A stretch of 55,352 nucleotides of DNA from Streptomyces sp. CB01580 (GCF_001905795.1 NZ_LIXJ01000033.1:64523-119874); one strand, 5' to 3'; shown: positions 16,781-25,391, numbered from the stretch's first letter. Translations and numbers: made by a program. Notes: generated by a model not told the origin, from the letters alone.

Positions 16781-16921
16781 GTAGAGGTGCTCGGGCGGAT
16801 GTACACCGACGAGTTCGGCCTGCCCGTCGTCTGCCTGGGCATCGGCAGTTTCGAACCCGCGCCGACCGAGCCCCGGCATCTGACGGCATGGCACAGTCCG
16901 CGCGATGCCGGTTTTGTCCGG
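16781..16921 (+). pseudogene. Remnant of an NAD-dependent epimerase/dehydratase
   Basis: A reading segment gives GLPVVCLGIGSFEPAPTEPR followed by HLTAWHSPRD. These match the late region of uronate-dehydrogenase-like SDR proteins (usual form CLRIGSF and WLSPRD). Only about 47 residues remain, with no start, no Rossmann motif and non-conserved sequence on both sides. The rest of 16682-17041 contains nothing else I recognise. Confidence 0.65.
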
Positions 16922-17041
16922 GATCGCTCGATGGTCGATGCCCCGCCGTCGTGGATCCCGATGCGGGCACGACTGGTCCGGCCCGTCACTGGTCGAGCGG
17001 GCGTCCCGCGCCCGTGTCCCGTCCGATTCGTCCAGGCGTCC

Positions 17042-17671
17042 TCAGGACTCGGGGATGACGCGTGAGACGACCGTCTCCACCAACCGGTCCACCACGGCCT
17101 CGACCCGGCTTCCGGGCCGGGGTTCGGCCCCGAGGCCGGCTTCGGCTTCGGGCGCGACGAGCAGGTCGGGCAGTGTGAAGTACTCCAGCAACAGGCCCGT
17201 CATGGCCAGGTACAGCACCATGAAGTCGTCCGGCCCGCCCGGCAGACCGGCCTCCTGGTGGAACCGCGCGCTCTCGTCGACGTCGGTGCGGACGCTCCGT
17301 GTCAGCCGGTCACGGAGCGCCGGGCGGCGGGTGGCCTCGAGGCGGAGTTCCAGCATGGCGAGGTAGCCGGTCCGGTCGTCCTCCATGCGCCGTACGAGCC
17401 ATCGCATCAGCTCGGTGACCAGTTCGCGCGACGGCGCCGGGCGCATCGCCTCCTCGACCCTGGCCGGATCCGGTGTCACGCGGACGGTGATACGGGCCGC
17501 CGCCTGCATGAAGAGGTCGTCACGGTTGGTGAAGTAGTTCGATGCCGTGCCCACCGGAACGCCGGCGCGCGCATCGACGGCGCGGAACGTGAGGCCGCGC
17601 GCGCCCTCGCTCGCCAGTACTTCGATGGCCGCGTCCACCAGTGCCGTTCTACGTGCGGGATTCCTCGCCAC
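17042..17671 (-). CDS. TetR family transcriptional regulator
   Basis: This 209-residue repressor has the TetR helix-turn-helix at about 12-55 (ALVDAAIEVLASEGARGLTF, VGTASNYFTNRDDLF). The C-terminal ligand domain contains LEYFTLPDLL. I start at GTG 17671 because AAGGAAG lies at the right distance; the GTG at 17680 abuts that site directly. It is divergent from the dihydrofolate-reductase-like gene, the usual layout for a local repressor. GGTTG/CAACC repeats in the gap are candidate operators. Ligand unknown. Confidence 0.88.
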   Translation of the reverse strand: MARNPARRTALVDAAIEVLASEGARGLTFRAVDARAGVPVGTASNYFTNRDDLFMQAAARITVRVTPDPARVEEAMRPAPSRELVTELMRWLVRRMEDDRTGYLAMLELRLEATRRPALRDRLTRSVRTDVDESARFHQEAGLPGGPDDFMVLYLAMTGLLLEYFTLPDLLVAPEAEAGLGAEPRPGSRVEAVVDRLVETVVSRVIPES

Positions 17672-17717
17672 GTGTGTCACCTTCCTTGTCTTTCACTCAG
17701 ACCCTTTCACGGAAAGA

Positions 17718-17762
17718 GGTTGCACAACCACTACATATGAAGCACTCTGGATGGAGTGGTTG
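17718..17762. promoter_or_regulatory. Candidate TetR operator repeats
   Basis: GGTTG-CA-CAACC (17718-17729) is a short inverted repeat. CAACCACT (17725-17732) is repeated inverted as AGTGGTTG at 17755-17762. All lie in the 125-base divergent gap between the TetR and reductase-like genes. Confidence 0.45.
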
Positions 17763-17796
17763 CGGCTTCGGTATGCCGCGACGGAACGGAGAACCT

Positions 17797-18381
17797 GTGC
17801 GGAAGCTGACCTACTTCGTCGCTTGTTCGATCGACGGTTTCATCGGGGACCCGAGCGGCGACGCGTCGTCCATGCTCCGGTTCGTGGACGAGGAGTTCCT
17901 GGAGTTTCTGAAGACGCGGTACCCGGAGACGATCTCGGCCGAAGGTCGTCGACTGCTCGGCTTCCACGACGCCGAGAACCAGCGGTTCGACACGGTGGTC
18001 CAGGGACGGGCCAGCTATCAGATGGCGCTGGACGTCAACATCACCAGCCCCTATGCCCACCTGCGCGAGCTCGTCGCCTCGCGGTCCCTGGAACAGTCCC
18101 CGGACCCGAACGTCGAACTCGTCTCCAGCGACGTGGCCGCGAGGGTCCGGGAACTCAAGGCGGAGGAGAGCGGGCTCGGGATCTGGCTCTGCGGCGGTTC
18201 GCAGCTTGCCGGAGAGCTGATCGACGAGATCGACGAGCTGGTGATCAAGACGTATCCGCTCGTCTACGGCTCGGGCATACCGATGTTCCGTTCGGCCTTC
18301 GCGGCCACCGAGTTCGCCTTGGATTCGGTCCGCATCTTCGACAACGGCGCACTGGTCAGGACCTACAGCAGAAAGCGCTGA
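17797..18381 (+). CDS. Dihydrofolate reductase family protein (RibD C-terminal type)
   Basis: This 194-residue single-domain reductase-like protein opens with RKLTYFVACSIDGFIGDPSG. It has the VVQGRASYQMAL block and IWLCGGSQLAGELIDEIDEL (the NADPH-binding Gly-Gly motif), as in YyaP/YwjB-type proteins. The true substrate is unknown; these proteins are rarely the housekeeping DHFR. GTG 17797 follows GGAGAA by five bases; an in-frame ATG at 17773 is possible. Probably controlled by the divergent TetR regulator. Confidence 0.85.
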   Translation: MRKLTYFVACSIDGFIGDPSGDASSMLRFVDEEFLEFLKTRYPETISAEGRRLLGFHDAENQRFDTVVQGRASYQMALDVNITSPYAHLRELVASRSLEQSPDPNVELVSSDVAARVRELKAEESGLGIWLCGGSQLAGELIDEIDELVIKTYPLVYGSGIPMFRSAFAATEFALDSVRIFDNGALVRTYSRKR

Positions 18382-18495
18382 CGTCCTGCGGATCGAAGCG
18401 TCGGCCGGGCCGCCGGGGGAGGGCCGCTGTGGTGGAGTTCCCGTCGCGCCGAAATGAGTTCGCCAGTCCTGCGCTCCTGCGAGTAGTTGTTGAGC

Positions 18496-19878
18496 ATGAC
18501 CTCTTCACTCGAACACCTGCTTCCCGGCACACAGCGCGCGTTGCTGCACCGCATCGCCACCGCGCAGTCGGAAGGACGGACCCCTTCGCTCGTGGCCGCA
18601 GTGCAGCGGCGGGGACGAACCGTCTGGAACGGATCCCGCAGTTGCTTGGACAGCCACGCGCCCGACACGGACACGCAGTTCAGGGTCGGTTCGATCACCA
18701 AGACCTTCACCGCCGTACTGGTTCTGCGGCTCCGGGACGAGGGGCTGCTGGACCTGGACGATCCGCTGGAGAAGCATCTGCCCGGTACGGGCGTCGGCAC
18801 GGTCACCATCCACCAGCTCCTGGGCCACAGCGCGGGGCTGGGCGCCGAGTCACCCGCGCCGTGGTGGGAGAGGACTCCCGGCACACTGCGTCCCGAACTG
18901 GCCGACGTGCTCGGCGAGCGCACGGAACTGCACCCCCCGGGCCACCGCTACCACTACTCGAACCCCGGCTACACGCTGCTGGGTTCGCTGGTCGAGCAGA
19001 TGCGCGGGGCGAGCTGGGAGGAGGTGCTCCGGCGCGAGATCCTGGAGCCGCTGGGCATGCACCGCACCAGCGCCCACCCCCGGGCGCCGCATGCGGGCGG
19101 ATGGGCCGTGCACCCCTGGGCGGACGTCATGCTGCCCGAACCGGCCGAGGACCTCGGGCTGATGGCCCCGGCGGGCCAGCTCTGGTCCACGACCGAGGAT
19201 CTTCTCCGGTTCGCGGCCTTCCTGGCCGAGGGTGATGACCGGGTGCTCTGCGCCGCCTCCGTGGAGCAGATGCGTGAGCCCTCCGCACCGTCCCAGCCCG
19301 GCGACTGGGACGGTGCATACGGCCTGGGTCTCCAGATCGAGCGAAGGAACGGCCGTACGCTTTTCGGGCACACGGGCTCCCTGCCGGGCTTCCTCGCCGC
19401 CCTGTGGTTCAGCGTGGACGACGACGTGACCGCCGTCGTGCTGACCAATGTCACGTCGGGGCCGGTGGTCGGCGGTGTCGCCGCCGACCTCGTCGAGATC
19501 GTCGCCGAGGCCGAACCCCGCATCCCGGAGCCCTGGCGCCCCCTGCCGGAGGCGGACCCGGAGCTTCTCGCGCTGACCGGCCCCTGGTACTGGGGCGTAC
19601 GGGCGCACATCCTGCGCCTGGAGCCGGACGGCGGGCTGGATCTCCAGCCGCTGCGAGGCGCCGGCCGCGGGGCCCGGTTCACCGCTCTACCGGACGGCAC
19701 TTGGATCGGCCGTGACAGCTACTACGCGGGAGAGATCCTGCGCGTCGTCCGGAACGGCGACGGCGGCGTGAACCACCTCGACCTGGGTTCGTTCGTCTTC
19801 ACGCGGGAGCCGTACGATCCCGGGACGGCGGTTCCCGGCGGTGTGGACGAGAGCGGTTGGCGGGGCCTCGACGCCTGA
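18496..19878 (+). CDS. Serine hydrolase of the beta-lactamase / D-Ala-D-Ala carboxypeptidase class
   Basis: This 460-residue protein has the three active-site motifs of the class C fold: Ser66-x-x-Lys69 (GSITKTFTA), Tyr154-Ser-Asn156 (HYSNPGYTLLG) and HTG near 292 (FGHTGSLPG). No signal peptide or membrane segment is seen, so it is probably cytoplasmic. A C-terminal domain of about 120 residues (after ~340) with a WYWG motif follows the catalytic part. Its role is more likely esterase or peptidase than antibiotic resistance. ATG 18496 is chosen over a TTG three codons upstream. It follows the DHFR-like gene by 114 bases. Confidence 0.88.
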   Translation: MTSSLEHLLPGTQRALLHRIATAQSEGRTPSLVAAVQRRGRTVWNGSRSCLDSHAPDTDTQFRVGSITKTFTAVLVLRLRDEGLLDLDDPLEKHLPGTGVGTVTIHQLLGHSAGLGAESPAPWWERTPGTLRPELADVLGERTELHPPGHRYHYSNPGYTLLGSLVEQMRGASWEEVLRREILEPLGMHRTSAHPRAPHAGGWAVHPWADVMLPEPAEDLGLMAPAGQLWSTTEDLLRFAAFLAEGDDRVLCAASVEQMREPSAPSQPGDWDGAYGLGLQIERRNGRTLFGHTGSLPGFLAALWFSVDDDVTAVVLTNVTSGPVVGGVAADLVEIVAEAEPRIPEPWRPLPEADPELLALTGPWYWGVRAHILRLEPDGGLDLQPLRGAGRGARFTALPDGTWIGRDSYYAGEILRVVRNGDGGVNHLDLGSFVFTREPYDPGTAVPGGVDESGWRGLDA

Positions 19879-19950
19879 CAACAAGGCTTCGAGCGATCCG
19901 ATCGCCGGGCTTCGTGCGACTGCCGTGCGACTCGTGCGGTCCGGTCACCA

Positions 19951-19966
19951 TGTTTCACGTGAAACG
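19951..19966. promoter_or_regulatory. parS site
   Basis: Exact core GTTTCACGTGAAAC at 19952-19965, 73 bases after the serine hydrolase stop. It is in the intergenic space between converging genes, with no extended symmetry. Confidence 0.9.
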
Positions 19967-20115
19967 GATCGGGGTCTGCCCAGGGGCGAGGGTTCCCTGC
20001 ACGGCGAAATGCGCGGACCGCAGGCCCCGCCCCGGCATCGTTCGCCACGGACGCGGTGCAGAGAAGTTCTCGGGCTGGTTCGTGACAGACGCTTCGGGAG
20101 CCGGTTCCGGGCAGA

Positions 20116-20160
20116 GGTTCCCGGCCCGGGCTTCGGGGCAGAGGCTCTTGGCCGGGAACC
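20116..20160 (-). terminator. Inverted repeat after the acetyltransferase gene
   Basis: Perfect 11-bp arms GGTTCCCGGCC and GGCCGGGAACC enclose a 23-base loop, 11 bases past the stop at 20171. Rest of 19879-20170: only the parS site is recognisable. Confidence 0.55.
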
Positions 20161-20170
20161 GGGCAGTGGA

Positions 20171-20623
20171 TCAGAGTGCGAGCTTGAAGCCCACATGGCT
20201 GGCGGTGAAGCCGAGACGCTCGTAGAAGCGGTGGGCGTCGGTCCGGGACACGTCGGACGTCAACTGGACCAATTGGCAGTCCAGGCGCCTGGATTCGTCC
20301 ACGGCCCACTCGATCATCCGGCTTCCCAGTCCGCTTCCGCGCTCGTCGACGTGGATGCGAACGCCCTCGATGACCGAGCGGGTCGCGCCGCGCCGAGAGA
20401 GTCCCGGGATCACCGTCAGTTGCAGAGTCCCGACGACGCGGTTTTCGCGAACGGCGACCATCAGATGCTGGTTCGGGTCGTCCGCCAGCCGCCGGTACGC
20501 CGCGTGGTAGGGGGCGATGTCGTCAGGCGACTCGCGTCGGGCGCCCAACGGGTCGTCGGCGAGCATGGCCACGATGGCGGGAAGGTCGGCAGGGGTGGCG
20601 GGGCGTATGTCCAGATCGCTCAT
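20171..20623 (-). CDS. GNAT family N-acetyltransferase
   Basis: This 150-residue single-domain acetyltransferase has motif A (VRIHVDERGSGLGSRMIEWA, with R-x-x-G-x-G/S acetyl-CoA loop) near 80-100 and the C-terminal HRFYERLGFTASHVGFK. The acceptor is not predictable. ATG 20623 has no ribosome site, but TAGCCT lies about ten bases upstream, so a leaderless transcript is plausible. Confidence 0.87.
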   Translation of the reverse strand: MSDLDIRPATPADLPAIVAMLADDPLGARRESPDDIAPYHAAYRRLADDPNQHLMVAVRENRVVGTLQLTVIPGLSRRGATRSVIEGVRIHVDERGSGLGSRMIEWAVDESRRLDCQLVQLTSDVSRTDAHRFYERLGFTASHVGFKLAL

Positions 20624-20750
20624 GGCCGACAGGCTACGCAGATCACTCGGCCGAGACGTGAACGTGCCCGGACGGTGAGAGGAACCACCTGGCTGCTGCG
20701 GAGAATCGCCTGGGCCGTGCGTGTACGCCCGGCCGATGCGCGTACGGCCA

Positions 20751-20795
20751 CACCGCACCGCCCGGCTCGGTCGGGGCCGTCCGGGCGGTGCGGTG
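20751..20795 (-). terminator. Hairpin after the MarR gene
   Basis: A perfect 15-bp stem (arm CACCGCACCGCCCGG) with a 15-base loop starts three bases past the MarR stop codon. Confidence 0.8.
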
Positions 20796-20797
20796 AG

Positions 20798-21265
20798 TCA
20801 GGAGACTCGCGCCGGAGCCTTCAGCCGCTCGACCACGTTGACGAACGGCGCCAGTTCGGGGTTCTTCGCGGCCTGGTCCAAGGCAGTGCGCAGTGCGGAG
20901 TCGTTGGTCGGCCGGGCCGCGGCCAGCAGAGCGAGACCGGCCTCGGTGACATCGGTGTAGATGCCGCGCCGGTCGGTGTCGCAGAGATAGCGCGTCAGCA
21001 GTCCGCGGTCCTCAAGGCGGGTGACCAGGCGGGTGGTGGCGCTCTGGCTGAGCACGACGGCGTCCGCGACCTGTTTCATCTGGAGATGGCCGCCGGGGCC
21101 GTCGTGCTGTCGGCTCAGCACGTCGAGCAGGGAGTACTCCCGCACGCTGAGTCCGTGTTCGGTCTGCAGCGTCCGTTCGATGCGGGCCTCGATCTTCCCG
21201 TGGAGCAAGGAGAGCGCACACCAGCCCTGGGAAAGGGAGGTCAGTGCGGGGTCGGTCGCTGGCAT
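20798..21265 (-). CDS. MarR family transcriptional regulator
   Basis: This 155-residue winged-helix regulator has the recognition region LQMKQVADAVVLSQSATTRL and the wing RGIYTDVTEAG. ATG 21265 follows GGAGGAG by six bases. It is divergent from a broken MFS exporter gene, the classical MarR-efflux arrangement, so its target may have been lost. AT-rich TTGCAAT repeats between the two genes are the probable operator. Confidence 0.9.
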   Translation of the reverse strand: MPATDPALTSLSQGWCALSLLHGKIEARIERTLQTEHGLSVREYSLLDVLSRQHDGPGGHLQMKQVADAVVLSQSATTRLVTRLEDRGLLTRYLCDTDRRGIYTDVTEAGLALLAAARPTNDSALRTALDQAAKNPELAPFVNVVERLKAPARVS

Positions 21266-21328
21266 GGGTCTCTCCTCCGTCTCGAGCCGCTCTGTCCAGG
21301 ATAGGCGGCAGCGACAATAGCCCGTGCT

Positions 21329-21354
21329 TGCAATTAATAGCGGCAATTATTGCA
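21329..21354. promoter_or_regulatory. Candidate MarR operator
   Basis: An imperfect inverted repeat TGCAATTAAT / AATTATTGCA has a six-base spacer, and a further TGCAAT occurs near 21373. The stretch is notably AT-rich for this genome, as promoters with MarR sites often are. Confidence 0.55.
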
Positions 21355-21387
21355 TGCACTCGATAAGGGCGTGTGCAATCTTCAGGT

Positions 21388-22120
21388 GTCCTGGGCGCTC
21401 CGCCGATGACCGTCCTCGGTGCCCGGGTCACACGCAAACGCATGCTCATGCTGCTAATGGGGCTCTTCGTCGTGGGCAACGTCGTATCCGCCACCGCCCC
21501 GGCCTTCGGCGTGATGCTCGCCGACCGGGTGATCGCCTCACTCGCCCACGGTGCCTTCTTCGGCATCGGATCGGTCGTCGCGGCCGATCTGGTCGCCCAC
21601 AGAAGAGGGCCGGGGCGATCTCCATGATGTTCACCGGCCTCACCGCGGCCAATGTGGTGGGCGCGCCGATGGGTACTTTCATCAGACAGAACGTCGGTTG
21701 GCGGGTCACGTTCTTCGTCGCGGCTGCGCTCGGTGTCATCGGCCTTCTCGGTGTGGCCGTGCACGACAAGTTCGCGGCGGCCGTCACCATCGTGCTGATC
21801 GGGGGGGCGTGGGTTTCGCCACCGTTCCTCCGCTGCAGACACGGGTGCTCGACCAGGCGTCCGCCGCGCCGACCCTCACCTCCGCCGTCAACATCGGCGC
21901 CTTCAACCTCGGCAACGCGCTGTCGGCCTGGCTCGGAGGTCTCGTCATCGCGGCCGGCCTCGGCTACACCGCTCCCGACTGGGTCGGTGCCGCGCCGGCC
22001 GCCTCCGCTCCGGTCCTGGCACTGATCTCCGGCGCACTGGAGCGCCGTCGGGCCGGCCGGGGGCGACTGGTCGCCCGCCACAGCCCCGAGTCCGTCATGG
22101 CCTCCGTCGTCCGGCGTTGA
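21388..22120 (+). pseudogene. Broken DHA1-type MFS exporter gene
   Basis: Coding similarity runs through three frames. Frame one gives GAPPMTVLGARVTRKRMLML to about 21605. Frame two continues with GAISMMFTGLTAANVVGAPM to about 21800. Frame three gives FATVPPLQTRVLDQASAAPT and AFNLGNALSAWLGGLVIAAG to the stop at 22120. The first helices are missing. The text jumps from GVIGLLGVA straight to VHDKFAAAVTIVLIG, so roughly 130 residues of the middle are deleted compared with a normal ~400-residue AraJ/Cml-type exporter. A G7 run at 21801-21807 marks the second shift. The deletion shows it is dead whatever the status of the frameshifts. Confidence 0.85.
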
Positions 22121-22304
22121 GCCCGACCGTCCGGTTCCCCGGCCCACTCCGCATCACGCCTGCTCGCATGGCGCGCCCCGACCCTTTCCGTCCCGGAGGC
22201 ACAGTGGGAAGCCGGAGAAGCCGACGCTCCGGCCCGAGGCGGCAGCAGGAGATCGCGGGGGAGGCGGCAGGGGCCGGACAGGGGGCTCGGGTGGACCGGA
22301 GGAG

Positions 22305-23177
22305 TCAGCCCATCGCCACGGTCAACGGGGCATAGCGGCGGGTCCAGTCGCCCGGCAGGTCCGGGATGCCGCAGGTCATCACCGTGGTCTCGGAGACCGC
22401 TCGCAGACCGCACTCCTTGAGCCCGGAGAGCAGTTCTGTGTGGCGCGCGTCGAGGTCCGCGCGCAACGGCAGGTCCGTCACCTCCGCGAGGGAGGCGACC
22501 AGCGCCCGGGCCGTGAGGCTGTCGGGGGCGATCAGTGGACCGATGACCTGGGTGCCGGCGCTCGGCCAGGACGCCGCGTAGCCGACGAGTTCACCATCGT
22601 CCTCCGCGACCCGCAGGTGATCGGCGTAAGCGGGCAGCCGGGCGAGGACGTGAGTCCGGTCGCTGCCGAAGACGTCCGTGTCGAGCCGGACGAGGGCGCG
22701 CAGGTCGTCGGCCGTGGCCGGACGGATGTCCACGGCACACCCGCCGTCGTCCGTCCGCCGGAACGGGCCGGTGACCCGTTCGGTGCGGCCCACTGCCTTG
22801 AAGCCGAGTTGCTCGTAGAGCGGCCGTCCCTCGGATGTCGCGTACAGGATGAGGGAGGCGCCGTCCGTCCCGTCGATCACATGGCGCATCAGGCGCTGTC
22901 CGAGCCCCTGACGCGCATGGCTTCCAGCGACGAGGAGCATGCCGATGGCAGCCAGTCGCGGGCCGTAGGAGGTCACCACGCACGTGGCGATCAGCCCTCC
23001 GCCCCCCTCGGGGTCGTCGATGCCGTAGCCCGTCCCCGCGGCCAGGAGCAGGCCCCATCGATGCTCGTCGCGCGGCCAACCGCGGTCCTCGCAGAGATCG
23101 GCGCAGGCGACCAGGTCGCCCGGGGTGAGACGCCGGATGCGCAGTTCGGCAAGCGGGCGGGGCAGCGGGTTGGGCAT
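22305..23177 (-). CDS. Tandem GNAT acetyltransferase
   Basis: This 290-residue protein has two GNAT-like halves. The N-terminal half carries an intact acetyl-CoA loop (IGMLLVAGSHARQGLGQRLM) and ends with LYEQLGFKAVG. The second half starts at VDIRPATADDLRALVRLDTD and resembles the YitH/HolE-type partner domain. Substrate unknown. ATG 23177 lies five bases after the stop of the upstream membrane protein gene, so the two are translationally close and cotranscribed. The 184 bases between it and the MFS remnant show nothing. Confidence 0.85.
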   Translation of the reverse strand: MPNPLPRPLAELRIRRLTPGDLVACADLCEDRGWPRDEHRWGLLLAAGTGYGIDDPEGGGGLIATCVVTSYGPRLAAIGMLLVAGSHARQGLGQRLMRHVIDGTDGASLILYATSEGRPLYEQLGFKAVGRTERVTGPFRRTDDGGCAVDIRPATADDLRALVRLDTDVFGSDRTHVLARLPAYADHLRVAEDDGELVGYAASWPSAGTQVIGPLIAPDSLTARALVASLAEVTDLPLRADLDARHTELLSGLKECGLRAVSETTVMTCGIPDLPGDWTRRYAPLTVAMG

Positions 23178-23182
23178 GAGGG

Positions 23183-23752
23183 TCAGGCTGTCCGACGGGA
23201 GGACATCGCGTCCACTCCTTTACCTGCACCGGCCACTCCTTTGCCTGTACCCACCGTTCCTTTACCTGTGCGGGCCGCGCGGTGCAGCCGCTGGCCGCGC
23301 CGAGTCGTCCCCCAGGGCTTCAGTACCGATATCGCCGTGACGAACAGATAGGTGGCCGTCGCCAACGAAGGGGCGACGACCAGGTCGAAGCCGACGGAGC
23401 CGCGGGCTGCCGCTTCGTCGATGGCGGGACGCAATGCGAAGACCGACAGTGCCGCGGCGACCAGGGTGAGCCAGAACTTCGTCCAGACCCATCGGTGCCG
23501 GGCCAGCCCCCAGGGCGTACCGAGCGACAGGGCGAGGCCGCTGAGCAGGGAGAACATCGCGAACGGGATGATCAGCCAGTCCCCGAAGATCTTCATGGCC
23601 CGTGCTGCCGCCCGGGCGGTTTCCGGGTCGTCGGTGCGGAAGGCCGCGATTCCGAGTGCCAGCAGTCCGACGGTCAGCCCCAGCCAGCTCACGGACACGG
23701 CGACATGGGCGACGAGGAGCCTGCGGCGGGCGGTGCGCTTGAGTGGTTTCAC
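23183..23752 (-). CDS. Four-helix membrane protein (DUF2269-like)
   Basis: About 189 residues with four hydrophobic segments between residues 10 and 145 (LLVAHVAVSVSWLGLTVGLL, WLIIPFAMFSLLSGLALSLG, FWLTLVAAALSVFAL, ATYLFVTAISVL). The pattern resembles DUF2269-type proteins. The C-terminus is a Gly/Lys repeat. The likely start GTG 23752 lies inside a parS palindrome, giving VKPLKRTARRRL; alternatives are GTG 23761 (VFHVKP) or GTG 23833. No ribosome site is clear for any of them. Operon with the acetyltransferase downstream. Confidence 0.72.
   Translation of the reverse strand: MKPLKRTARRRLLVAHVAVSVSWLGLTVGLLALGIAAFRTDDPETARAAARAMKIFGDWLIIPFAMFSLLSGLALSLGTPWGLARHRWVWTKFWLTLVAAALSVFALRPAIDEAAARGSVGFDLVVAPSLATATYLFVTAISVLKPWGTTRRGQRLHRAARTGKGTVGTGKGVAGAGKGVDAMSSRRTA
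23213..23275 (-). repeat. Three 21-bp tandem repeats encoding a Gly-Lys tail
   Basis: Units at 23213-23233, 23234-23254 and 23255-23275 share the core TCCTTTRCCTG. On the minus strand each encodes seven residues of the form xGxGKGx at the C-terminus of the membrane protein. Confidence 0.8.
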
Positions 23753-23760
23753 GTGAAACA
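23745..23760. promoter_or_regulatory. parS site over a gene start
   Basis: Exact core GTTTCACGTGAAAC at 23746-23759. On the minus strand its central GTG is in frame with the membrane protein and is the likeliest start codon. Confidence 0.9.
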
Positions 23761-23833
23761 CGGTGCCGGGAACAGGCAGGCCGGGCGTCCGACGGCGGGA
23801 GTAACCGCACGTACTAGCCTCGGCGTATGACAC

Positions 23834-24209
23834 GTGCCACTTCCCGGTCCGGTTCGGTGCGGCAGTGCGCGCTCTCGGTCGCCTACGGGTGAGGCTGGTG
23901 CTGAATCTCGACGTGGCCGGACGGAGCGCTGCCCGGCGTGGCCGAGGATACGAACGGCCGTGATGGGTTCACGGCCCGCACAGGGGGCAAAGGAGCGTAA
24001 CGGGAAAGCTGATCCGGACACGTAGACCCTCCACCACGTGTCCGGTCCGCGCTCACGGCGGTCCGCGTTCATGGCATGGCGAACCGGCGGAAAACCGTCG
24101 GCAGTGAACCGGCCGTCGACCACAAACAGGGGCCCGACCACGTCCACGGGCAGCGACCGCGGACGTCCGGGTACGAGGCGACCAGAAGACGTTCAAGGCG
24201 AGGCACAGT
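23834..24209. other. Intergenic region with an inverted repeat
   Basis: No gene is supported here. A perfect 10-bp inverted repeat CCGGACACGT / ACGTGTCCGG with a 12-base gap lies at 24013-24044. It could be an operator or a hairpin in the leader of the flavohemoprotein gene. A 21-codon ORF at 23827 has no supporting evidence. Confidence 0.4.
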
Positions 24210-25391
24210 ATGGATGCTCCGGCCACCAGATGGACCGAAGGCGGGACGGACAGATCTCCCGACGCGATTCTGATCCACCGCACGCTGACCGAGATTTCGC
24301 CCGTCGCCGACCAGGCGACCTCGTACTTTTACGCCCTGCTCTTCACCCGGCGCCCCGACCTGCGCGCCATGTTCCCGGTCGCGATGGACATGCAGCGCGA
24401 TCGCCTGTTCCGCGCGATCCTCGGCGCGGCCGACCGGTTCGACTCCCCCCGAGCGCTGACCGAGTACCTCGGCGAACTGGGCCGGGGGCACCGCAAGTAC
24501 GGCACACTGGCCGGCCACTATCCCGCAGTGGGCGAGGCCCTTCTCGGAGCACTGAGCCGCTATGCGACCACCGTGTGGGACGCGGAGGTCGAGGCGGCCT
24601 GGGTCCGTGCCTACACCGCGATATCGCAGATCATGATCGATGCCGCCGCCGAGGACGAGCAGTGGGCTCCGGCCTGGTGGCACGCGGAGGTCGTCTCGCA
24701 CGAGCCGAGAACGCGCGACATAGCGGTTCTCACCATCCGCCCCGATCAGGTCTACCCTTTCGTCGCCGGTCAGTACGCGGCCATGGAGACGCCCTGGTGG
24801 CCCCGGGTCTGGCGGCACTACTCCTTCGCGTCGGCGCCCCGCCGCGACGGTCTGCTCACCTTCCACATCAAGGCGGTCCCGGCCGGGTGGGTCTCCAACG
24901 CCCTGGTGCACCGGGCCCGCCCCGGCGACATCGTGCGGCTCGGCCCGCCCAGCGGCTCGATGACGATCGACCACTCCACCCACAACGGCCTGCTCTGCCT
25001 GGGCGGCGGCACGGGCATCGCGCCGATCAAGGCACTCGTCGAGGACGTCGCGCAACACGGCGACCGGCGCCCCGTGGAGGTCTTCTACGGGGCCCGCAGC
25101 GATCGCGACCTGTACGACATCGAGACGATGACGCGCCTCCAGAAGACCTTTCCCTGGCTCGTGGTGCGGCCGGTGATCTCCATGGGCCGACCGGAGCGGG
25201 AGGGCGGTCTGCGCGGGCTGCTGTCGGAGGCCGTGCGTGAATGCGGCCCGTGGCACGAGTACGACGCCTATCTCTCGGGGCCGCCGGGCATGATCCGCAG
25301 CAGCGTGGACGCGCTCAGAGGCATCGGCATCCCGGCCGAACGCATCCGGCACGACTCCGTCGAGGAACTGGCCGCCGTCGTCCCCAGCTGA
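24210..25391 (+). CDS. Flavohemoprotein (globin fused to FAD/NAD reductase)
   Basis: This 393-residue protein has a globin domain (about 20-150) and a ferredoxin-reductase-like module. The expected proximal haem ligand is His94 (GHRKYGTLAGHYPAVG). The reductase shows the FAD motif WRHYSFAS near 208, the NAD-site GGGTGIAPIKA, and SGPPGMIRSSVDAL near the end. Family members convert nitric oxide to nitrate with NAD(P)H and oxygen. The globin part is more divergent than in Hmp; for instance the usual KHxS around the proximal histidine is absent. ATG 24210 has GAGG eight bases upstream. Confidence 0.9.
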   Translation: MDAPATRWTEGGTDRSPDAILIHRTLTEISPVADQATSYFYALLFTRRPDLRAMFPVAMDMQRDRLFRAILGAADRFDSPRALTEYLGELGRGHRKYGTLAGHYPAVGEALLGALSRYATTVWDAEVEAAWVRAYTAISQIMIDAAAEDEQWAPAWWHAEVVSHEPRTRDIAVLTIRPDQVYPFVAGQYAAMETPWWPRVWRHYSFASAPRRDGLLTFHIKAVPAGWVSNALVHRARPGDIVRLGPPSGSMTIDHSTHNGLLCLGGGTGIAPIKALVEDVAQHGDRRPVEVFYGARSDRDLYDIETMTRLQKTFPWLVVRPVISMGRPEREGGLRGLLSEAVRECGPWHEYDAYLSGPPGMIRSSVDALRGIGIPAERIRHDSVEELAAVVPS

